Source: Actinomycetes bacterium
Lineage (GTDB): Bacteria; Actinomycetota; Acidimicrobiia; Acidimicrobiales; Palsa-688
Reading direction: 5' to 3'
Assembly (NCBI GenBank): GCA_021798075.1
Contig: JAJZYO010000147.1
Span: 1 to 5,706, forward strand
DNA length: 5,706 nucleotides
Numbering within the stretch: the stretch's first letter is position 1; each line of letters opens with the position of its first letter. Shown here in pieces: positions 1 through 5,403 of this stretch. The translations under genes were made by a program, and so were the position numbers. Below the pieces are notes generated by a model. It was given only the letters and a program-made list of their open reading frames with translations, made no database searches and had not been told where the DNA came from.

Positions 1-1
1 T

Positions 2-409
2 CTTGCCAGCGTCGCCAATAGGTGCCACCACCTTGGCCTTTATGTACTGCAACTCCCTGCCGCCGCCCCAGCCAAAAGTAAGAGCTGGGGGGTTGTTGCC
101 GGCGAGGGCAGCCGCGACCTTCGAATTGTAGACGGTGGCCCCTGGGAACTCGACATTGATGGTATCGCCCGGGTTGGCCTTGGCAAAGGCTTTGGCCTGG
201 GCAACCCAGTAATTGTCAACCGGCGTGCCGCTGGCCTCCATCCAGACGCTGATGGTAGCTGTCGGCGCAGACGAACTGCGGGAACTTTGGGCGGACGAAC
301 TTGTTACGGGTACCGTGACGGCGGCGGCCGTGCTGATGGACAAGCCAGCCGCCACCAAGGCGGCCGTGCGGCCCAGCGGCCGTGGCAGCCTAAGCGATGC
401 TCGGGTCAC
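2..409 (-). CDS. Sugar ABC transporter substrate-binding protein, N-terminal part (cut by window edge)
   Basis: Reads leftward; 136 codons are visible and the rest lies beyond position 1. The product should be the extracellular sugar-binding component of a CUT1-type ABC importer. The start chosen is GTG at 407-409, because a strong purine-rich ribosome site (complement of 419-430) sits 9 nt upstream; an in-frame ATG at 449-451 would only add 14 residues. Residues 1-14 are Arg-rich (R3, R7, R10, R14), followed by a hydrophobic stretch (about 15-35) and a Ser/Ala-rich linker (36-52), which is a secretion signal layout. The mature part begins around ATISVWMEASGTP (51-63), followed by a FGWGGG motif, both typical of solute-binding protein family 1 members of actinomycetes. 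No Cys occurs in the visible part, so no lipobox is seen. It is divergent from the LacI gene and shares its control region. Family is confident; the transported sugar is unknown. Confidence 0.85.
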   Translation of the reverse strand, partial: MTRASLRLPRPLGRTAALVAAGLSISTAAAVTVPVTSSSAQSSRSSSAPTATISVWMEASGTPVDNYWVAQAKAFAKANPGDTINVEFPGATVYNSKVAAALAGNNPPALTFGWGGGRELQYIKAKVVAPIGDAGK

Positions 410-418
410 CTTGACTAT

Positions 419-430
419 CCCCTCCTCCTC
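419..430 (-). promoter_or_regulatory. Ribosome binding site of the substrate-binding protein
   Basis: On the minus strand this reads GAGGAGGAGGGG and ends 9 nt before the GTG at 407-409. It decides the start: the upstream in-frame ATG at 449-451 has no comparable site, and this site would lie inside its coding sequence. Confidence 0.75.
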
Positions 431-461
431 GCCCCTTGGGGCGGTGGGCATCTCGACTAGC

Positions 462-477
462 GCCCTCGCGAGAGGGC
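462..477. other. Short perfect hairpin in the transporter leader
   Basis: GCCCTC (462-467) and GAGGGC (472-477) form a perfect 6-bp stem around a 4-nt loop. It falls within the predicted 5' untranslated leader of the minus-strand transporter mRNA, about midway between the predicted start site near 550 and the GTG start. There is no U-run after it on either strand, so it does not look like an intrinsic terminator. Function is not evident. Confidence 0.35.
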
Positions 478-517
478 CATTTGCTGCTTCCTCACAGTCC
501 GAGCCTCGAGGTCGGAC

Positions 518-529
518 CGAAAGGTTTCG
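518..529. promoter_or_regulatory. Candidate LacI-type operator, CGAAAGGTTTCG palindrome
   Basis: Inverted repeat CGAAA-GG-TTTCG with perfect 5-bp arms. It lies about 20-30 nt downstream of the predicted minus-strand transcription start, a position suited to blocking elongation or looping with the palindrome at 539-564. It resembles the CGAAA/TTTCG palindromes described upstream of xylanase and related sugar genes in streptomycetes, which LacI-family regulators bind. That link is from general knowledge; the assignment to this LacI protein is inference. Confidence 0.5.
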
Positions 530-538
530 CTTCCTCAG

Positions 539-564
539 GTTAATGTTACGGTCGAGACTTTAAC
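539..564. promoter_or_regulatory. Candidate LacI operator: 26-bp imperfect palindrome over the -10 region
   Basis: The left half begins GTTAA at 539 and the right half ends TTAAC at 564. Nine of 13 symmetric pairs match, in the pattern GTTAAnGTnnCG followed two bases later by CGnnACnTTAAC. It covers the whole -10 element (557-562) and the predicted start site of the minus-strand transporter promoter, so a bound repressor would exclude RNA polymerase. The neighbouring LacI-family gene is the obvious candidate binder. Palindromy is seen directly; the binding partner is inferred. Confidence 0.6.
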
Positions 565-585
565 ACTCTTCCCTCCCCGGGTCAA
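557..585 (-). promoter_or_regulatory. Sigma70-type promoter of the transporter genes
   Basis: On the minus strand: -35 TTGACC (complement of 580-585), a 17-bp spacer (563-579), and -10 TAAAGT (complement of 557-562), preceded by TG one base upstream as in an extended -10. Transcription would start near 550, giving a leader of about 140 nt before the GTG at 407-409. The -10 and start site are embedded in the palindrome at 539-564, which argues for repression. Confidence 0.6.
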
Positions 586-747
586 GCCCTTGGGGCCCTC
601 GGCGTGGGTTATCTACAGGGCAAAAGACCTCAGAAGGCAAATTGCCGCCATGCAGCGACTACTCCCGCACGGCCCAGCCTTCCCTGGAACCGTGCGGACG
701 GCGCAGGCTCCCGGCCGCGCCGAGAGGTACCTCCGAAAGCTCCCGCT

Positions 748-1866
748 ATGATCGTTGGCAACATGGTCCCTGCACGGACGATTGGTGCGGCGCCCGCCGA
801 CGAGCAAGCCAGCGCGTCGCGGCACCGGATAACTCGTACCGGCCCGAACGGCGCCAAGGGCCGCGGCCGCGTCACCATTGCCCAGATCGCCGCGGAAAGC
901 GGGCTGTCCACCGCCACTGTGTCCAAGGTGCTCAACGGCCGTCCCGACGTTTCGGACAGCACCCGCCTGCTCGTCCAAAAGGTGCTAGTTAGTTCGGGCT
1001 ACCGCAAGAGGGCTAAAAACGACGCACCGCCGCTCATCGACGTGGTCTTCAACGACTTCGATAGCCCGTGGGCGACCGAGATCGTCCGCGGCGCAGCTGC
1101 CGCTGCTCAGCCCGAGGGGCTTACGGTGGCATTTACTGCCCTTTCGGAGGGAGACGAGCGGCGCGTCTGGTTCGACCACATCACGTCCCGGGGCACGCGC
1201 GGGATAATCCTCCTCCTCTCTCAGCTCACCGAGCGGCAGCGAGGACAATTGGTGGCGCGGGGCTTGCCTTTCGTCGTCATCGACCCTACGGCGGAGCCGG
1301 GCCCGGAGGTGAGCTCGGTCGGGGCCACCAACTGGTCAGGTGGCCTGGCCGCCACCGAGCACTTGGTCGAGCTCGGGCACCGGCGCATCGCTATCATCAC
1401 AGGCCCGCCGGCTTTGCTTTGCAGCCGGGCACGCCTCGATGGCTACCGCGCCGCCCTCGAAAGGGCGGGCCTGTCGCTGGACGACGGGCTCGTGAAACCA
1501 GGCGACTTCCGGGTAAAGGCCGGTTACGAGCAGGCGAAGATCCTTTTCAGCCTGCGCTCGCGGCCCACCGCGATCTTCGCGGGCAACGACCTGGCTGCCC
1601 TCGGCGTCCTGCGTGCGGCGCGCGAGGTCTCTCTCCGGGTCCCCGAGGACGTGAGCGTCGTCGGTTTCGACGACATCCCTCTCAGCGCTTGGAGCACGCC
1701 AGCGCTCACGACTGTGCGGCAGCCACTCACGGAAATGGCTGCCGTGGCCGTGCGCACGTTGCTCGACAGTGCCAACGGTACTGGGCCCCTGGGACGGCGT
1801 GTAGAACTGGCCACAGATCTTGTGGTGCGCGAGAGCACGGCGCCGCCCGGCCGGAGAAGATCCTGA
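748..1866 (+). CDS. LacI-family transcriptional repressor
   Basis: One-component sugar-responsive DNA-binding regulator, probably of this locus. Numbered from ATG 748 (372 aa): a charged N-terminal tail (1-41); the LacI helix-turn-helix from residue 42, VTIAQIAAESGLSTATVSKV; then a periplasmic-binding-protein-like effector domain from about 96 to near the C-terminus. That domain contains the usual family landmarks SRARLDGY, AGNDLAALG, PEDVSVVGFDD and STPALTTVRQP. The frame is open back to GTG 604, but the 604-747 part has non-coding-like base use. ATG 748 has a modest GAAAG 8 nt upstream; ATG 763 is another option. The usual hinge-helix signature after GY (P-N-x-x-A-R) is absent, replaced by RKRAKNDAPP, as in some actinomycete relatives I recall. 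The stop is 15 bp before the GH95 gene, so they are likely co-transcribed. The ligand is unknown. Confidence 0.93.
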   Translation: MIVGNMVPARTIGAAPADEQASASRHRITRTGPNGAKGRGRVTIAQIAAESGLSTATVSKVLNGRPDVSDSTRLLVQKVLVSSGYRKRAKNDAPPLIDVVFNDFDSPWATEIVRGAAAAAQPEGLTVAFTALSEGDERRVWFDHITSRGTRGIILLLSQLTERQRGQLVARGLPFVVIDPTAEPGPEVSSVGATNWSGGLAATEHLVELGHRRIAIITGPPALLCSRARLDGYRAALERAGLSLDDGLVKPGDFRVKAGYEQAKILFSLRSRPTAIFAGNDLAALGVLRAAREVSLRVPEDVSVVGFDDIPLSAWSTPALTTVRQPLTEMAAVAVRTLLDSANGTGPLGRRVELATDLVVRESTAPPGRRRS

Positions 1867-1881
1867 ACGTGGCATCGGGCG

Positions 1882-4299
1882 ATGACAGTTCATCATTGCC
1901 CTGAGGAGCGGGCGTCTTTGGTGCTCTGGTACGACGCGCCGGCTGCAGACTGGTTCAGCGCGCTGCCGCTCGGCAACGGGCGGCTCGGGGCAATGGTGCA
2001 CGGAGGAGTGCCCGAGGAGGTAATAGACCTAAACCTGGACGACTTTTGGTCCGGCCAGCGCCTCGATGGCGACCGTCCCGGGGCTTGGCGCCACCTGGCC
2101 GCTCTGCGGGAAGCGGTGTTGGCCGACGAGGACTACGTACGAGCTGGCGTCCTCGCTCAAGAGCTGCAGGGGCCTTTCAACGAGTCCTTTCAGCCGCTGG
2201 GCTCCCTACGTGTCGCCCTCGACCACGGCCTCGTCGTCGAGGGGTACCGCCGGGAGCTCTCCTTGCGCGACGCACTAGCCCGGGCCGAGTACACGAGCAC
2301 AGAGGTGCGCTACGAGCGGGAGGCGTTCGTCTCCGTGGCCGGGGGTGTGCTGGCCCTGCGGCTGTGGAGCAACCTCCCAGGGGCGCTCGGGGTGACGGTA
2401 CGCCTGGATAGCCCCCACCCCGGAGCGGCCGCCCAGGCCGACGGCGGCAGGCTGGTGCTGAGGGGCCGCGCCCCGTCGCACGTCGTGCCCCACTACCTCG
2501 AGAGCACCTCGCCTGTCACCTACGACGCCGGCACGGGCCTGGCCTTCACGGCCGTGGTAGACATCCTCTGCCCGAGAGGAGGCGCGGTTTCCGCCTCCGA
2601 CGCCGAGGTGCGAGCCCAAAGGGCCGATGAGGTGGTGCTCTTCCTGGCCGCGCGGAACGGCTTTCGTGGCTACGACCGGGCACCCGAGAGCAGCTGGCAC
2701 GAACTCGAAGAGCAATGCCGGCGCAGGCTCGAGAGCGCGGCGCGGCGGGGGTACGAGGAGCTTAGGGCGGCCCACATGTGTGAGCACCGGCAGCTCTTCG
2801 AGCGGGTCGAGATCGAGCTCCACGATGGCGCGGCCTCCAGCGGGCCAACCGACCAGAGGCTGGCGGCGCTGCGAGCTGGGAAGCCGGACGCCTCCCTTCT
2901 CGCGCTCTACGCCCAGTACGGGCGCTACCTGCTCATCTCTAGCTCCCGTCCCGGGGGCCAACCGGCCAACCTGCAGGGCATCTGGAACGCGGACGTGCGA
3001 CCGGCCTGGAGCGGCAACTGGACTACCAACATCAATGTCCAGATGAACTATTGGCTGGCCGAGGTCGGCAACTTGTCGGAGTGCCACCTGCCTCTCCTCG
3101 AGTTCGTACGGGAGCTCTCTGAAGCAGGGCGAAGTACAGCGCGTGCCAATTACGGCTGCGGCGGGTGGGTTGCCCACCACAATGTCGACCTATGGCTCAG
3201 CACGTGGCCGGTTGGCGGCGGTTCCTTTCCGCCAGTGTGGGCCAACTGGCCCATGGGCGGCGTCTGGCTGTGCCAGCACCTCTGGGAGCACTACCGCTTC
3301 GGCGGCGACAGGGAGTTCCTAGCGGGCACGGCCTACCCGGTCATGCGGGGAGCCGCCGAGTTCGTGCTCGACTTCCTGACGGAGGACCGGGGCGGTTCGC
3401 TCACCACCTGCCCGTCCACCTCCCCAGAGAACAGCTTTCTCACCGCCGCGGGGGAGGTGGCGGCGGTGAGCGCCGGGGCCACTTTGGACCTGTGGCTCAT
3501 CCGGGACCTCTTCAGCCATTGCATCGAGGCGGCCGCCCTTCTCGCGGTCGATGCCGAGCTCGCCGCTCGGCTCGCGGAGGCGCTCGGACGGCTCGCGCGA
3601 GTCCCCGTGGGCCCGGACGGGCGGGTCCAGGAGTGGTGGCGCCCGTTCATGGAAGACGAGCCTGGGCACCGCCACCTCTCACATCTCTGGGGCCTGTACC
3701 CCGGTGACCAAGTTTCGGCGCAGCGCACCCCTGTATGGGCTGCAGCCGCCCGGCGTTCGCTCGAGAAGCGCCTCGAGCACGGGGGCGGCTCCCGGGGCTG
3801 GAGCACGGCCTGGGTAGCCGCTCTGGCCGCCCGGCTGGAGGATGCCGAGTTGGCCCACGCCAGGCTGGCCCGACTGGTGGCCAAGGACACCTCGCCCAAC
3901 CTGTTCAACGGCGCGCCCGACCTGTTCCAGATCGACGGCAACTTTGGCGGGGCAGCAGCCCTCATGGAGATGCTCGTGCAAAGCCACGAGCCGGGCGTCG
4001 TCACCCTTCTCCCGGCCCTCCCCGAGGCCTGGCCGGCCGGGCGGGCGAAGGGCTTGCGCGCGCGGGGCGGCCTGGAAGTAGGCATCGTGTGGGACGGCGG
4101 GCGGATCGAGACCGCCACCCTGGTGCCGCGGTGGGCCACCCGGGTACTTGTCCGCTCGCCCCGAGGCTGGCTAAAGGAGGCCCGTGGCCCCAATGGCCAG
4201 CCCGTGACCACCTCGCTCGAGTCGGACGGCTGGGCGGTGACACTGGACCTGCCCGCACCCTACGAGTTGCGCTTCGGCGGCGCGGGAGGGGTTGGTTGA
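1882..4299 (+). CDS. GH95 family glycosidase (alpha-L-fucosidase / alpha-L-galactosidase), cytoplasmic
   Basis: Inverting exo-glycosidase expected to release a terminal L-fucose or L-galactose from an oligosaccharide. At 805 aa it is a typical full-length GH95 protein: N-terminal beta-sandwich beginning LWYDAPAADW (15-24) and LPLGNGRLGAM (28-38), linker, (alpha/alpha)6 barrel roughly 320-710, and C-terminal beta domain. Barrel motifs: GGQPANLQGIWN (358-369), NINVQMNYW from 383, TSPEN, HRHLSHLWGLYPG (596-608) and IDGNFGG. By correspondence with Bifidobacterium AfcA, E516 is the general acid, and N383, N385 and D685 form the water-activating set; all are present. No signal peptide is visible, so it acts on imported sugar. 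The start is uncertain: ATG 1882 has no ribosome site, while GAGGAG at 1903-1908 precedes in-frame TTG 1918 and GTG 1921, the latter just ahead of LWYD. The next gene follows after 54 bp. Confidence 0.93.
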   Translation: MTVHHCPEERASLVLWYDAPAADWFSALPLGNGRLGAMVHGGVPEEVIDLNLDDFWSGQRLDGDRPGAWRHLAALREAVLADEDYVRAGVLAQELQGPFNESFQPLGSLRVALDHGLVVEGYRRELSLRDALARAEYTSTEVRYEREAFVSVAGGVLALRLWSNLPGALGVTVRLDSPHPGAAAQADGGRLVLRGRAPSHVVPHYLESTSPVTYDAGTGLAFTAVVDILCPRGGAVSASDAEVRAQRADEVVLFLAARNGFRGYDRAPESSWHELEEQCRRRLESAARRGYEELRAAHMCEHRQLFERVEIELHDGAASSGPTDQRLAALRAGKPDASLLALYAQYGRYLLISSSRPGGQPANLQGIWNADVRPAWSGNWTTNINVQMNYWLAEVGNLSECHLPLLEFVRELSEAGRSTARANYGCGGWVAHHNVDLWLSTWPVGGGSFPPVWANWPMGGVWLCQHLWEHYRFGGDREFLAGTAYPVMRGAAEFVLDFLTEDRGGSLTTCPSTSPENSFLTAAGEVAAVSAGATLDLWLIRDLFSHCIEAAALLAVDAELAARLAEALGRLARVPVGPDGRVQEWWRPFMEDEPGHRHLSHLWGLYPGDQVSAQRTPVWAAAARRSLEKRLEHGGGSRGWSTAWVAALAARLEDAELAHARLARLVAKDTSPNLFNGAPDLFQIDGNFGGAAALMEMLVQSHEPGVVTLLPALPEAWPAGRAKGLRARGGLEVGIVWDGGRIETATLVPRWATRVLVRSPRGWLKEARGPNGQPVTTSLESDGWAVTLDLPAPYELRFGGAGGVG
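1903..1908 (+). promoter_or_regulatory. Possible ribosome binding site for a later GH95 start
   Basis: GAGGAG lies 9 nt before in-frame TTG 1918 and 12 nt before in-frame GTG 1921. The upstream ATG at 1882 has no purine-rich site, and codons 1882-1920 have weakly GC-biased third positions, unlike the rest of the gene. Starting here would give a protein beginning almost directly at the conserved LWYD motif. Confidence 0.45.
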
Positions 4300-4338
4300 G
4301 AAAGGGCCGCCACCATCGCGTGGTGACGAGGAGCACCT

Positions 4339-4345
4339 GAAAGGA
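4339..4345 (+). promoter_or_regulatory. Ribosome binding site fixing the start of the enolase-like gene
   Basis: GAAAGGA ends 8 nt before ATG 4354. It overlaps the earlier in-frame ATG at 4345, which therefore cannot use it. Just upstream, 4311-4325 forms a small CACCA/TGGTG stem with a 5-nt loop between the GH95 stop and this site; no U-run follows, so it is not an evident terminator. Confidence 0.75.
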
Positions 4346-4353
4346 TGTGCAGC

Positions 4354-5403
4354 ATGAAGATCGCGGATGTGGTGGTGGACCGGGTGCGCTTTCCGGCGCA
4401 GCCGTCATTTGTGTGGCGCGCAGGCCTGCCAGGCTCTGAACCAGAGCTGGTAGGCGGGCTTTTGCGCGTCCTGACAGACGAGGGCGTCGAAGGCGTCGCT
4501 CTGACCCGGCGAGGCGTGATCCTGGAAGACATCGTGGAGAGACGCCTGCGAGGCGAGCTCGTGGGCCAAGACCCGCTTCAGCGAGAGTGGTTGTGGCACA
4601 GGGTTTGGGAGCTAGACCGGATCGAGGAAATGCCCATTTACGTTCTTGGCCTGGTGGACATTGCCCTTTGGGATCTCGCAGGCAAAATGCTGGGGGTCCC
4701 CACCTACCAGCTGCTCGGGGGCTTCCGGACCAAGATCCCCGCCTACGCCTCGACGGTCACCTTCTCCTCGGTCGCCGAGTACCTCGAGGTCGCCGACCAG
4801 TGCGTCGAGCTTGGCTACCGGGCGATCAAGCTGCACGCGTGGGGGGATGCCCGCCGTGACGCTGAGCTGGCCCAGTCCCTCCGGGGCCACGTCGGCAGCG
4901 GCGTGGACCTCATGTACGACGGGTCGGCCGGGTTCGACCTGCCCGACGCTGTTTACCTAGGCCGCGCCCTCAGCGAGGCCGGTTACCTGTGGTACGAGGA
5001 GCCGATCCGCGAGTTCAGCGTCACCTCGTACCGTTGGCTGGCCGAACGTGTCGAGGTCCCGCTGTTGGTGGCGGAGACCTCTGATGGCGCCCACATGAAC
5101 ACGGCCGACTTCATCGCCTCGGGGTGCGCCAGCTTTGTGCGCACCAGCACGGCTCTGAAGGGCGGCTTTACCGGGGCCATGCGGATAGCCCACACTGCCG
5201 ACTCGTTCCGGTTGCGCGCCGAGGTCCACGGGGGTGGGCTTCCCAATGTGCACCTGTGCATGGCCATCCCCAACACGACCTATTACGAGTCCCTCGTCTA
5301 CACCAACCCGGTAGTGCGTGAGGACCTAGTCGACTCCCACGGTATGGTCCACGCACCCGTCGCTCCCGGGACGGGCGTATCGGCCAAGGACCTGCCCGGG
5401 TGA
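4354..5403 (+). CDS. Enolase-superfamily protein (mandelate racemase/MLE-like), probable sugar-acid dehydratase or related enzyme
   Basis: 349 aa from ATG 4354, starting MKIADVVVDRVRF, which matches the usual first strand of the capping domain. The capping domain spans roughly 1-125, followed by a TIM-type barrel. The Mg-ligand triad of the superfamily is recognisable: D189 (MYDGS), E215 (YEEP) and E241 (AETSDG). Strand 2 has K159-x-H161 (IKLHAWG) rather than the common K-x-K. Strand 7 supplies H292 (EVHGGG). At the strand 6 position, five residues before the GG pair, where mandelate-racemase types have Asp and muconate-lactonizing types have Lys, this protein has S265 (VRTSTALKGG). Superfamily members abstract a proton alpha to a carboxylate, often dehydrating sugar acids. 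Next to GH95, an L-fuconate- or L-galactonate-like substrate is a reasonable guess, but the protein is shorter than typical L-fuconate dehydratases. Superfamily is confident; the reaction is not assigned. Confidence 0.88.
   Translation: MKIADVVVDRVRFPAQPSFVWRAGLPGSEPELVGGLLRVLTDEGVEGVALTRRGVILEDIVERRLRGELVGQDPLQREWLWHRVWELDRIEEMPIYVLGLVDIALWDLAGKMLGVPTYQLLGGFRTKIPAYASTVTFSSVAEYLEVADQCVELGYRAIKLHAWGDARRDAELAQSLRGHVGSGVDLMYDGSAGFDLPDAVYLGRALSEAGYLWYEEPIREFSVTSYRWLAERVEVPLLVAETSDGAHMNTADFIASGCASFVRTSTALKGGFTGAMRIAHTADSFRLRAEVHGGGLPNVHLCMAIPNTTYYESLVYTNPVVREDLVDSHGMVHAPVAPGTGVSAKDLPG

Larger units (their letters stand above)
410..747. other. Divergent intergenic control region
   Basis: This stretch separates the divergent transporter and LacI genes. 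It holds the minus-strand promoter and both candidate operators, listed separately. Smaller palindromes also cluster here: CCTCGAGG at 504-511 and TCGG-A-CCGA at 512-520, immediately left of and overlapping the CGAAAGGTTTCG site. The plus-strand promoter for the LacI operon is not clear: TTGGGG near 590 followed by TATCTA at 610-615 is poor and badly spaced. The plus-strand frame from GTG 604 to 747 is open into the LacI gene, but its third positions are much less GC-biased than in the gene itself, so I treat it as non-coding leader. Confidence 0.6.

Noticed and set aside
213..563. 116-residue plus-strand open frame
   Set aside because: It lies antisense to the clearly recognisable substrate-binding protein and its promoter, and its translation resembles no family.
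590..615. Plus-strand promoter TTGGGG ... TATCTA for the LacI operon
   Set aside because: Spacing is about 14 bp and both hexamers match poorly; not strong enough to annotate.
604..747. N-terminal extension of the LacI protein from GTG 604
   Set aside because: Third codon positions are much less GC-biased than in the gene body, no ribosome site precedes GTG 604, and the added residues match no known domain.
2275..3180. 301-residue minus-strand open frame inside the GH95 gene
   Set aside because: It is a shadow of the GC-rich codon structure; the plus strand encodes conserved GH95 motifs throughout.
3333..4211. 292-residue minus-strand open frame inside the GH95 gene
   Set aside because: Arg/Ser/Ala-rich shadow translation opposite conserved catalytic motifs; no family resemblance.
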